Assembly (NCBI RefSeq): GCF_017591425.1
Contig: NW_024464918.1
Location: forward strand, 22,100,001-22,164,000
From: Ochotona curzoniae
Taxonomy: Eukaryota > Chordata > Mammalia > Lagomorpha > Ochotonidae
Direction: 5' to 3'
DNA length: 64,000 nt
Positions 52,241 to 62,966 of the stretch are shown here, one piece after another (within the stretch, counting starts at the first letter, position 1; every line of letters starts with the position of its first letter). The translations under genes were made by a program, and so were the position numbers. Below the pieces are notes generated by a model. The model was not told the DNA's origin and did no database searches. It worked only from the letters and a program-made list of their open reading frames with translations.

Positions 52241-52458
52241 GAACATTCATCAAAGTGACCTGCCAAGGTGATTTTAATTTACAATTTACAACTAAATTAA
52301 TAATTTATTAGAGCCTACAAAAAGGATTTTCTGGTTTTATTTAATGATTTTTAGTGTGTAGGCTTACATTCAAGGAAGAGAAGGACATTTAAACATTCTT
52401 TCTTTGTTCTTACTGTATTCTGTTTTGTTAAAGATTAATTTTAACTGTATGTAGTTTT

Positions 52459-52464
52459 ATTAAA
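52459..52464 (+). promoter_or_regulatory. C5orf46: Candidate poly(A) signal of C5orf46 (ATTAAA)
   Basis: ATTAAA lies about 220 nt after the stop codon and is followed by a GT-rich TTGTGTAATG, which would give a short 3'UTR ending near 52480. No AATAAA occurs between the stop and here. As an alternative, a donor-like CCAAG|GTGATT at 52267/52268 could splice to a non-coding fourth exon. An AATAAA at 53302-53307, in a less AT-rich block, would then be a candidate end. Confidence 0.3.
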
Positions 52465-52480
52465 AGTTGCCAGATTAATA

Positions 52481-53707
52481 ATTGTGTAATGATATCAATA
52501 ACCTCTGATAGGAGATTTGGTTCCTGTCACAATTCTGCTAAGAAGTTCTGCATGAACTTCTTTCTTTTTTCACCTGTTGTTCTGCATCACTTAGAACCAC
52601 ACAGATCAAATCCTACCTCTTTGTGCTTTAAGTCATTTGGCTTTTTCAAGTGTAAATTTTCTTGCACACAAACACACACACACAAAAAGTCAAAGAATAA
52701 CAGATAGGAACGTAATTCCTGAACACTTCATTCCTGCACAAATTTATTAAATGAAGAAAAGTGTACAGTGGACATGCTAGATTTACTGAGTCAGAACTGT
52801 GCAGGAAGGAACTAGTAAAACTAAAAAGAAACTTCTTGTAGTGAAAAATTTCAATGAAATATATGAATCATTTTATCCTTACGTTTATGCATTTTCCATT
52901 CATCCTTGCTTCTGATTCTTTTCTTGTATGCCTTGAGCTTCTGTGTCTATTGTTGTTCATCCAGTTCATCAATTGTATATTATATTTGATTTCATTATAA
53001 ATCTTTCACATTTAAAAACGCAGAAGCAAATGTTTGAAAGAAAAAGGTCTTGCATCTTTTGCCTGAAGCCCGCTCTCGGTGGTGATCGCTTCCCTGTCTT
53101 TGGCTTGTGTTTCCAAGGACACAGCTGTGTGACTCCTGGACAGTCCAAGGTCAGTCGAGTCCTGCTGTGCACGTCTTCCCGTCCAGCCCTGCAGGAGAGC
53201 GCACAGAGCAGCTTCCGCAAGCTCTCAGGCATCCGTCTCTGGCTTCAGCTGAACTGCAATCATGTTAAATACCCCAACTTTGTCATTTTGCTTCTAGAAA
53301 GAATAAATGTGTCTTCTTTGAGGTCACATATCCTAATTAACAGAGAGAGATTGTGTGAGCAAAACTAGTTTTTCCTGAGCATTTTGGGAATTCTTAAGAG
53401 TATAAACACACACATACTCTCTAACTTACTCACTGTTAGCCTGGACAACCAAAGAGTGATTCGAAATGGAAGACTAAAACCTAGATAAAGTAATAAGGAC
53501 AGTAAGTGACACATTTGGTCTGGACTCCAAAAAGCAAATTCTTAATTCTTGAAAATATAGAAAATTTCAGAATTTAAGAAGTTTATGCATCTTTTTTGGA
53601 AAGTCTTTCAAACAATGTATGACCCCACTCTTCTGAACTAATAAATTTAAAACTTTTTTTCTGAAGATTTTTACTGTTCTCATATTATTCTCATAATAGC
53701 ATTATAC
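52481..53707. other. C5orf46 downstream flank
   Basis: 53060-53330 is less AT-rich and ends with AATAAA at 53302. It carries a 141-codon + frame (52943-53368) with no family resemblance. It could be a non-coding terminal exon, but no clear acceptor is seen. Confidence 0.3.
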
Positions 53708-54027
53708 GGGTCTAGCGCGATAGCCTAGCAGCTAAAGTTCTTGCCTTACAAGCACCAGGATCCCATATGGGCGCTGACTCATATCCTGGCAACCTGCTTC
53801 CCATCCAGCTCCCTGCTTGTGGCCTGGGAAAGCAGATGAGGAAGGGCCAAAGCCTTGGGACCCTGCACCCACGTATGAGACCTGGAAGAAGCTCCTGGCT
53901 CCTGGCTTCAGATCGGCACAACTCCAGCCATTGTGGCCACTCGGGAATTGAATCATCAGACGGAGGATCCTCCTCTCTGTAGATCTAACTTCCCAATAAA
54001 AACAAAGTAAATACTTAAATAAAAAAG
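53708..54027 (+). repeat. C-SINE, young
   Basis: GGGTCTAGCGCGATAGCCTA head, AGGATCCCATATGGGCGCTG, GGGACCCTGCACCCACGTATG, tail CTTCCCAATAAAAACAAAG. Confidence 0.92.
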
Positions 54028-55399
54028 AAGAATCTTTGTCATCCCTCTTCTACATTGTAGTGATTGGGTTCTCAGCAGCCCTGCCTCTGGTTCTTGTCTG
54101 GTCACCAAAAGTAAAATTTAACTGATTGACAGCTAACTAATGTGGGCAAAAGAACACAAAAGCAGTGATAGAGCAAAATGTCCGTTAAGGCCACGTGCTA
54201 GTCTAGAAAAACAAAAGCTGTGAGCTCCCAGGAGTCCTGGGTCACAGACACCGATCCTGAAAACAACTCCAATTTGAATAAATATTTTGTTTGTTGTCTT
54301 CTTGTTTTTTTCTCTTCACCAGAATAGGTGTGCATCCAAGACAATAGAACTTTAGAGCTAAGAATGAATGCCACCTATATTCATAAATGTCTGTTACCTT
54401 TTGTAATAATTCAATCTGTTATGTATTTTCTCAGAAGTATGGTAATTTCAAACATCACTTTTATGCTTTTATCCAGGTTAACTAAGGCGTCTATTACAAT
54501 CAGGATCTGACATGCAGACGGCTTCTTGCTGCAAAATGTGGGTGCCAAAAGTTCCTTTTCGGCTTTATAAGATGATAATTTGTGCCTAGAGGGTACCTAC
54601 ACTCATTGTACTTATATCAATCAACAGACTGCTTAGGTGTGAAAAACTTGCCCTCCAAGAATGTCTGCCTTTGCATTCTCCTGTGTGTTACGAATTTTCA
54701 AATCACTCTTTCACGTCAGGTGGGATGGGGGGAAAGTCGCAAATCAGTGCTGGATTTGGTGCACTGCTGTGCAGTAGCCTTCTCAGATCTCAGCAGTCTG
54801 TACAGACCTGGACGCTTTCCCATTCGCGTCACCAGCATGTTTCCTCTGCTAACCCTTCGTTGCCTTCTCTCCCTCCTCTCCAGTAAGACCCGGGTCTGCA
54901 GTCAGTGAGGTTTTACAAGTCAAGTCTTTTTCATCTGCCTGGTGTCTTTTTTGTATGATCCTTTCACACGATCATTTCACTATGATCTGTCGTATCACGA
55001 TGTGACTGAAGTGAATTAAGAAAGCATCAGTTTCTTCATATGACAGGTGAAAAGGAAGATAATTGACATCATGTTGAATATGGTAAAGTCAATAGAAGCA
55101 ACTAGTTTGTCAAGCCTTCAGCATAGTATTTCCCCCATGAAACCATCAGGACACAATCCACACCATCACTCGTCTGTCTTTACTGCTAAATCCCTGCCAT
55201 GACTTGAATACTTGCTAGAAATTGCATGTTGTATTTTATAAAAATTCCAACTAGGAAAAGTATCTTTTTAAGTGAAAATCAAATCATAACAGTTCCTTCT
55301 GCCATTTCTCAACATGTTGTGAGCCAATAGCTACATTTTTAAATTTCTTAGTATTGATGGCTTCGATTCTGTTATCTGTTTCCCATCCTTCTCTTACTT

Positions 55400-55840
55400 C
55401 TTATTCCTTTTTCTCTTTCCATTCCAGGCACATTGGGATCCTTGAGGGCCTGTTTTGTTCATGGGGCCTTGAATTTGCTCTTCCCTGTGTCTAAAATATT
55501 CTCCTGGAACATAACTGCTTGGCTTGCTTCCACACTTCTATGTCTTTTTCTCAACTGTCGCCAGTGAGGCCTTCATTTATCACTTCACTTAAGATTACAT
55601 GTTCTAGCCCAGTAATTCCTGTTTCCTTTGATTGCTTTATTTCTTAGGCATAACATTCATTTTTTAACAGTGTTAAAAACTTAATTTATTTTGTTCCTTT
55701 TTATTCCTACTTCTATTAGGAGTTTGAACTATCACAAGCAGTTGTGCCCGTCTTGCGCTGTGTTCCTAGCACAATGGTGACTCTTTAAAACAGTGTCTAG
55801 TAGAAAGTAGCTACTCATATGTATTATTTTTGCATTAAGC
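55400..55840 (+). repeat. L2 3' region
   Basis: GAATTTGCTCTTCCCTGTGTC, CAGTGAGGCCTTCATTTATC, AGTGTCTAGTAGAAAGTAGCTACTC. Standard L2 order. Confidence 0.6.
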
Positions 55841-56514
55841 AAAGAAATTTAAATCAGGGAATATTGGTAAATTTTACTTAATGGTAAGACAATATTGAAA
55901 AGCACAGTCCTGAGAACGTTAGCTAGGATAAAGAGCCATTCTCACCCGCTCCAGAGCTCTGGGAAGACTTCTTAGCAGAATATCTGAAACATGTGTTGAC
56001 AGATGATAAAAAGATTTGAAGACATGCAAAAGAAGATGGAAGGATGATTCAGCCATGGGAAAGCAGAAACCAAAGCTCAGACTGCGCCAATGCTTGGCAT
56101 TCAGGGAGGGCCCTAGAGCCCTTCACACCTACATACCATTGTTAAGGAGCAGGTAACAATAGGGCACTTCCCAGGCTTGTCCTTTCATAAATGCTATGTT
56201 TAATCCTCACTCCAAATACAAGAATTCAATGTTAGTTCAATATTAACCTTTTTTGACATGTTTTAGGTGAGACCCTAAAGTGTGAGAAATATGCCCAAGA
56301 TCTACCAGGTCATTAGTGATGCAATCTGAACCTGAGGAAATATCTGTGTGACTCTAAAGCTCTTGATTTGACTACTTCTTAAGTCTTGTATAGGATTTCT
56401 TCTTACTGCTTTTTAAATTATTTCTGAGAGAAAGAACTATTTGCTGATATATAAAAATATGTGATATGAACTACTTTCCTGTTTTCTTCAAACTTCCTTT
56501 TCAAAAATTTTATA

Positions 56515-56805
56515 AAAGGAGTGAGCTCTTGGCTCAGGGATTAGGACGTACTGGGGTGTCTCCATGTCCCACGTTGCAGTGCTTGGTTCTAGCCTTGGCT
56601 CTGATTGAGATACAGCTTCCTGCTGGTATGCACCCTGAGGGGCAGCAAATGATGGCTCAGATGCTCAGATTCTTGCCACCCGTGTGGGAGACCCAGCCTG
56701 GGTTCTCTGCTGACTGTGGCCTGGACTGTCCCTAGCTGTTACAGGTGTTTAGAAGTGAACAAGCAGAAAGAACTCTTTTTTCACTTTCCCTAACAAATAA
56801 AATAA
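56515..56805 (+). repeat. C-SINE, old
   Basis: AGGAGTGAGCTCTTGGCTCAGG head, CACCCGTGTGGGAGACCCAGCC, GTTACAGGTGTTTAGAAGTG, tail AACAAATAAAATAAATATAC. Confidence 0.65.
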
Positions 56806-56935
56806 ATATACATATATGTGTGTGTTATAAAGCAAATATATATACAGATAAATATGAATATATACATACATGTGTTATATTTTATAGTATCATATGTAAT
56901 AAATATGTATATATATTGCATGGATACATAAAATG
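56806..56935. repeat. AT/ATAC-rich microsatellite region
   Basis: Interrupted (TATA)n and (ACATATAT)n grown out of the SINE tail. Confidence 0.8.
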
Positions 56936-59900
56936 TACCTTCTGTTTATCATGTGGGGAAAGTGAGGGAAACAGGGAAATATGTATATAATTATGAAATT
57001 AGCAGTCTGCCATTCTAGCATCATTATCCCCAAACTAGTCTTATGAGCAGTCAATCTGTTTGAACAGGTCCAGATTTATGCACATACAGGGAAGGAGGCA
57101 CACTTCCCTTTGCACCTTGCTTTTCCTATTTAACATTATCTGCTGGTGTGTATTTTAGGTGAATCAATAGAAACTACTGGAAAGGCACCCACTAGCTCAC
57201 CATTTAAGGTATCACAGTATTTTTTCTATTGATGTACATTCATATCATCTCTATTCTTTTATCTCTTCAAAGGATGCTGCAATTGAAATAATCACACATG
57301 TAAACTTAGACGCTTATGTTTTTATTACTTTGGAAGAGATTTCCCGTCTTGTGCCACTTTTAAAAAAAGGAAACTGTTCCTGTTATATTTATACCCACCT
57401 TATTGCCAGTTTCTGCAGAGATTTTTTTTTTTTTAAGACTGGTGCATTAACAAACAGGAGTTTGAAGTTAGAAAAAGAAAAAAGTAAGACACGGAAGGGG
57501 AATCAAAGCAAAGGATAGAGCTTTAGACACATTTAACCTGTTAAATAAAAATAAAACACAGTTTTGTGCTGGAAAAAAAGATCTCCAGAAATTAAATTGA
57601 TAGGTCAGAAATTGACCTGCCTGTTCTACTTGCCTCGGATACTGGGAAAAGGTTGACAATATCATAGGCTTCACTCACTTATGTGGGTCCTAACCTACAT
57701 TGGGAAAGCAATTATTGGATCTACCTTCCAACTTAGGTAAAGTGATAGGGAAATCAGGGATACCTTTGAGTTTTTATGTCAGGGCAATCTGCTCAATAAT
57801 GTGGGTGGAGAGATAGTATATTGTACTTAATACGAGAACTTTATGTTAAATGAGACAGTCTCATTTCTTTAAATAATAGCATCTATTGGAGTATAAGTAG
57901 TGTATGTGGTATCATATTACCTACTCATTAATCAAGAATTTCAGAAAAATGCATGATTATATTTTGAAAAACATACTCAAAAAGGAAGAAACATGGTTCT
58001 CCTTGAACCATGGTCACAATGAGGACTGCTTAAGGAAATGAAATGAGCTGAGATATTTAAAAAAAAAAAACTGACAAGGAGATTAAATAGGATAAAATTC
58101 AGAGATATGGCAGTTTTATGAAAATCATTTGCCAAACTTGTTGCTGATATCCTGTGTTCAGCAGTGGAAGGAGACCAAAGTGACTGAAAAGTTAATGAGA
58201 GCAAAGGAGAGTCAAACAAGAAAACAAGTCTTTCAGGACCTCATTGGTCATGGTCAGAATTTTCTTCTTAATCCTGAGAACAGTGGACACCCAGCAAAGA
58301 GTTTTAAGAATTAGAATGAATGTAATCACTTTTGGGTTTTGAAAAGGTGAATTAGTTGCTGTACAGAGCAGACTGCAGGTCCACAGCAAAGCAGGATGAT
58401 GTCTTAGATTCTTGCCTGGGCAAGAGAGTGTCAATGCAGATGGTGCAATGCTGAGGGATTCAAGAGAAAACTGCAGATGATAGGACATGATGATGAGTTG
58501 GATATGATGCACAAAGGAGAGGAAATATCAAACATGACTCCTCCTCCGAGTCTGACTAATGCAAGTGAATGTGTGATAATCCCATTCAGAGCATTGGAGA
58601 ACAAAGGACCCAAAACTTCCCAAGGTTTCCCTAGGCAAATAGGATTGAAAACAAAAACAAAAATAAAACAAACACACAGAAACGGGGCTTTTGACCACGA
58701 CACAAAACATATGGGTTTACCTCTTTCTGTCTGTTCAGCCCCGGCTCACGTCCTTCAGATCCAGCTCACAGAGGTGCTACCACGTAATTGATTCTTCAGT
58801 TCTCTGAAGAACCCAAGTTTTCCATAGTCTAAGCATAGACTCACGTGGAATACCTTCTATCTACATTATTTGGTTCAGATTGGTGTTTCAACCACAAGTC
58901 CCAATTTAAAGGACCCAAAATAGAGAGCTTTTACCATTATTAGCATTCTTTAAATACCATTCATTCCCTTTGCTTTTTGTCATTATTTATAATTATTTAA
59001 CCGTGTTTATTACATGGTATCTGTATCTCCCTATTTACTAAAATGTCTATGGAGATGGGCCATGTCCGTTTTGCTTATCTCTATAAACTCAGTATCTAAC
59101 CAGGTGATACTACAGTCGTATTTAATCATTAAGTCATTTATTGAATCAACAGGTATATAAAAACAGCAAGTGTCCAATCACTGCAATAGTTTATTACCAT
59201 CATCTGTACTATTATCTAATTGGTATGTAAGTTCTGTTTTGATAGAGACACAGCCATCTGTGAAAACACAATCACTTCTTAAAAATGTCTGAAATGGTGG
59301 TTAGCATATAGGTTGTTATCAGAAAGAAGGGACGTCAAATAACTGAGTGTAGTTGTGAGTGACCATTGGAAAAGTAATCTATGTAAGGTGCTATTTCTTC
59401 CTTGATATTTCTAATAACCTATGAGTGCCCCCTTCTGTCATACAACTGCCTCAAAAGCTTGAGAATTTTTCACTTAATTTTTTTATCCAAAATAAAAAAT
59501 ATTTTTACAGACTTACTTACATGTCTGTATTATTTATTTTAAGCATGGAGACCAAAAATACTGTGATTCAAATATTGTCTTTTCTGATTCTAAACCACAT
59601 AATGCAAATGGATTTCTAGCCAGCTCAGGCAGAACAATCATTCCCTAGATTTCTAATTCCGTCATCTTTGGGAACTGAGCTTTCCTGACCTAAGTCACCT
59701 CAGGAATAAACTGACTCTCCAATGGAAATTTGTCAGTAACTATCAAAATTTTACATATCATATAATTCTTGATCTTGTACTTTTAAGATTTTTTGAAGTG
59801 GTGAAAATATAGAAAACAAGTAAATGTTTACTGGGGTACTTTTCATAGTAAAAATTAGTGAAGCAACTATTCACAGGTTAAATAAGGCAAAGTTCATTCA

Positions 59901-60084
59901 CATATTTGTGTGTGTGTTTGTATTTATGTAGAAGTACATGAAAATCACACTAAATTATTGATAGATGTTTTCTATGATTTCCAGAAATTATAAATGAAAA
60001 TCATTATGGATCTTCAAAGGTTCAAATAAATTGTGTATTATGAGAAAACTACTCACAACTCCTGACACCAGCTTCTTACAAATG

Positions 60085-60262
60085 CATACTCAGGGAGGTA
60101 GCAGTGATGGTCCAAGTGTTTGTGTATGAGACCTGAAATGAGTTCCCATCTTCTGGCATTAGCCTGGCTCAGCTTCAGTCATTGCAGACATTGGAACAGT
60201 GAACTAGTACATGGTGATTCCTCTCTCTCCCCATTTTTCTCCCCCATGGTATGTCTGTGTGT
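60085..60262 (+). repeat. Old C-SINE 3' half, interrupted by a younger SINE
   Basis: GAGACCTGAAATGAGTTCCC, CCTGGCTCAGCTTCAGTCATTGCAG, GGAACAGTGAACTAGTACATGG, then CT-rich. Its 3' end continues after the insertion at 60453. Confidence 0.65.
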
Positions 60263-60275
60263 CTCTCACAGTTTT

Positions 60276-60439
60276 TTTTTTTTAAAGATTTATTTTATTT
60301 TTATTACAACGTCAGATATACAGAGAGGAGGAGAGATAGAGAGGAAGTGGAGCTGCCGGGATTAGAACCAGCAACCATATGGGATCCTGGTGCATTCAAG
60401 GCGAGGCCCTCAGCCACTAGGCCATGCCGCCAGGCCCAA
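60276..60439 (-). repeat. C-SINE, inverted, internally deleted, nested, with 13-bp target duplication
   Basis: TTTAAAGATTTATTTTATTT tail complement jumps from GGAGAGATAGAGAGGAAGTGG directly to AGCTGCCGGGATTAGAACC. About 170 bp of the body is absent, and the promoter end is intact (GCCATGCCGCCAGGCCC). Flanks CTCTCACAGTTTT at 60263-60275 and 60440-60452 are a perfect target duplication. Confidence 0.9.
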
Positions 60440-60687
60440 CTCTCACAGTTTTAAAAAGATTAATTTTTCTATAGAGTTGGGAAGATAGATTTAAAATTTT
60501 GGAAACACTATCAGATACGCAAAAATTTTTGCATAGAGACAAAGGGGAAAGAATAATAATGTCTTATTAGTAGGCTAAGAAAATCTTCATAATACCAAGA
60601 TCTCTAAACTTTGCGAGCCAAAGGAAAAATTACCTTCTAAATTGAGCCCCAAGACCAAAAACAAAAAATTGAAAATCTTTTCATTGC

Positions 60688-60693
60688 TTTATT
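60688..60693 (-). promoter_or_regulatory. SCGB3A2: SCGB3A2 poly(A) signal AATAAA
   Basis: TTTATT on the + strand reads GATGAATAAAGCAATG on the - strand, 124 nt after the stop codon. Cleavage would fall near 60665-60675. The length suits a short secretoglobin 3'UTR. Confidence 0.65.
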
Positions 60694-60816
60694 CATCCTT
60701 TCCAGAAGTAGATGATCTTAGCCTGTTTAGTGTACAGTTAGAGAAAATGAGTATCAGGGAGAATGGGAGCATCATCCTCAGTCTACTTCCACCTTCTCTC
60801 TCTTTCTTCTCTGATG

Positions 60817-60840
60817 TCACACCAAATGTGAAAGGGCTTC
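60817..60840 (-). CDS. SCGB3A2: SCGB3A2 exon 3 (last seven codons and stop)
   Basis: A pyrimidine-rich acceptor on the - strand (CTGTCTTTCAG) is followed in phase 0 by codons for EALSHLV and TGA. This is the exact C-terminal heptapeptide of human SCGB3A2 as I recall it. The exon's coding part is only 24 nt, so no ORF scan would find it. Confidence 0.92.
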   Translation of the reverse strand, partial: EALSHLV

Positions 60841-61205
60841 CTGAAAGACAGAAGGATAAGAGATGTATAAAGAAAAAAGCAGTTTGCATGTTATTATCAC
60901 GTTTCAAAACTATTCACTTCTATCACTCTTCTTCGCCCTCATTTTATTGGTAAGAAAAAGACTTAAGAGTAGGTGGTCCCAACCAGAATCACAAAGTTGA
61001 TAGATGATGCTCTATCTAGAACACTTTCAAAAATTCTTTCTGGAAATGTAGAAATTGTATGTTGAAAATCTGGGTTGCACAAGTGTTATAGGAATACAGT
61101 CATCTAGAGGGAAATGTATTTTAACAAATGAGAATATGATGAGGTGAGCATGCAGGTAACTACGCCCTCATTCCTAGTATATGAGCCCCCACAAGTTGTA
61201 AATAC
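60841..61205 (-). other. SCGB3A2: SCGB3A2 intron 2
   Basis: 365-bp GT-AG intron between exons 2 and 3. No repeat recognised. Confidence 0.8.
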
Positions 61206-61408
61206 CAGCAGTTTCTTCACAGCCTCAGAAGCCTCTGGTCCAAGCTCATTCACACACTTCCTTAGCCCTTCAACAAGGTGCTCAACAGAAATACCCAGAG
61301 TTTTCAGAAGAAGCTTCAGTGGGTCCATGAGGGGAAGAATGTTGTCCAGGGGTAATGGTAGCACCTTGTCAATAGGGACAGGCAGCTTATTAAAAAGGAA
61401 GGCAGTAG
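61206..61408 (-). CDS. SCGB3A2: SCGB3A2 exon 2 (helices of the secretoglobin fold)
   Basis: The acceptor on the - strand is TTTGTTTTGCAG|CTACTGCC and the donor is CTGCTG|GTATTT. The exon has 203 nt: two bases finishing an alanine or similar codon, then 67 full codons. It starts TAFLFNKLPVPIDKVLPLPL, continues DNILPLMDPLKLLLKTLGIS, and ends with a segment containing RKCVNELGPEASEAVKKLL. From DNILP onward it is almost identical to human SCGB3A2 as I remember it. The single Cys in RKC is the residue used for the intersubunit disulphide. Reading past the donor gives unrelated sequence (VFTTCGG...) and a stop, confirming the boundary. The exon closes in phase 0. Confidence 0.95.
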
Positions 61409-61509
61409 CTGCAAAACAAAAGAGAGACCAGTGAGAGAACCTTAGCTAGCTCCTGTCTGACTACACCCTCTGCCTTGTCCACTAAAAGCACCATTTATTC
61501 CAGAAAACT

Positions 61510-61850
61510 TGTGTCTCTGGGCCTGTGCAATGCTGCTCCACATCCCTGGAGTGTTCTTTCTCTAGATAGCTACATGTCTTTCTTCTCACAGTTTTTATCT
61601 CTTCAAATGTTACCTCCTCAGAGAAAAGCTATTGCCACTACACCTAAAATAACACCATCCATCACCATCTAACTTTTTTATCATCACCTAAAATATTAAA
61701 TCTTTATCCTTCTTATTGCCTTCATCTCTTTCATGTGGGTTCCATGGAAAGAAGGAATTTATGTTGTGTTCACTACTGCAATTCATGTCAATAGAATTAA
61801 CCCTTGACTACAGTAAGCACTGATAAGTAGATACTGTTGGTCAGATGAGT
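61510..61850 (+). repeat. L2 3' region in SCGB3A2 intron 1
   Basis: GGGCCTGTGCAATGCTGCTCC, CAAATGTTACCTCCTCAGAG, TCTTTCATGTGGGTTCCATGG, CTACAGTAAGCACTGATAAG. Confidence 0.6.
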
Positions 61851-61929
61851 ACCAAAGTCCATTGTATATGACTATTTCAACAGCTTACAGCTTTAAACTG
61901 AAGAGCGATGGCATAATTATGAGTCTCCT

Positions 61930-62062
61930 GGGGCTGGCATTGTGCCATAGTAGGCTAATCCTGCCTGCAGTGTTGGCATCCATTTGGGTGCTGGTTCGAG
62001 TCTCAGCTGTTCCACTTCCAATCCAACTCTGTCTGTGGCTTGGGAATGCCCTGCCACACTAT
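61930..62062 (+). repeat. C-SINE 5' half, rabbit-like subfamily
   Basis: GGGGCTGGCATTGTGCCATAG head, GCTGGTTCGAGTCTCAGCTG (B box intact), then breaks off after GGCTTGGGAATG. Confidence 0.8.
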
Positions 62063-62640
62063 GGACAGAGTTCTCTAGAAACACCAAAGAAGGGATAACT
62101 AAATCTGTCATGGGAAAGTATTGCAGGGTTATCGCCAGAAGTGTTGTTAGAGCTATCTCTTGAGGCCGCTATCAAGGTCACAAGGTAAAAGAAAAAGTGT
62201 AGCATTTTAAGAGCAATAGTCATGAAAGCACTGAGAAGTTAAGGTGGAAAATGATACCTAGAAAGGTGAGCCTTCTGCCCAGAGAGCTTGGAGTGCATCA
62301 CTCCAACTGGGTATGCTCTAGGTGTGGAAGATAAAGGAGGTGAGGATGCAAAGGTTGGGTGAAGCCCTGGCATCTCATACCAGACTCCAGAACTGCTTCC
62401 TGGGGCAATGGGAAACAAAGGCTTTAATATAGGAATATTACATTTTATGGTTTTGGCTTTAGAAAGATAATTTTTATATAGAAGAGGAATGACAAGAAAA
62501 GAATAAAAACTGGAAAAATATGTCTGCTAAAAAATTTTTCCAAAAACTATGTGAGCAATTATGTATAAATGCTCGTTTACATGAGCATACGTATCCTCCT
62601 GCTGAGTAAGATCTGCCATCATTAATCTTTCTTTTTTTTA

Positions 62641-62966
62641 ATAAAGATTTATTTACTTGAAAGGCAAAGTTGATAGAGAGAGAGAAAACAAAAACAGTCT
62701 TTTATCCACTGGTTCATTCCCAAATTACTGCAGTGGGTGGGGCCGTGCCAGGCTGAATCAAGAGCTTAGAATTCCATTCTTGTCTCCTACCTGGCAGTGG
62801 TGGCTGCATCCCAGATACATAAGCAATCTTCTGCTGGTTTGCCGGACACATTCGCAGAAAGCTGGATCAAAAGTGGAGCTGGAACTTCAGCTGACACTCC
62901 TATGGGATGCTGGTGTCATAGACAGCAGCTTAACCCACTGCACCATAGTACCACAGCACGGGCCCC
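62641..62966 (-). repeat. C-SINE, inverted, full-length, older
   Basis: ATAAAGATTTATTTACTTGAAAGGC tail complement, CCACTGGTTCATTCCCAAATTAC, CTATGGGATGCTGGTGTC, CACTGCACCATAGTACCACAGCACGGGCCCC. Confidence 0.85.

Larger units (their letters stand above)
54028..60084. other. Convergent intergenic spacer between C5orf46 and SCGB3A2
   Basis: Apart from the L2 pieces (55400-55840 and about 58985-59190), SINE and microsatellite, this is unique. Frames at 54582-54908, 58192-58512 and 58477-58791 show no coding signature. Confidence 0.4.
60670..61408 (-). other. SCGB3A2: SCGB3A2 (secretoglobin 3A2 / UGRP1), 3' part of gene
   Basis: This is the gene-level entry for the visible part: exon 2 (61206-61408), a 365-bp GT-AG intron (60841-61205), exon 3 (60817-60840 coding), and a 3'UTR ending after an AATAAA at 60688-60693. 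SCGB3A2 is a small secreted homodimer of airway club cells and a target of NKX2-1 (known for the family). It is converging on C5orf46, the human arrangement as I recall it. Exon 1, encoding the start and the first roughly 20 residues, was looked for between 61409 and 64000 and not found. It probably lies outside the window, because the human gene spans about 3.5 kb. Confidence 0.9.

Noticed and set aside
61104..61364. 86-codon - strand frame taken as a whole secretoglobin gene
   Set aside because: Its beginning is an internal Met in SCGB3A2 exon 2, and its end reads through the donor into the intron.
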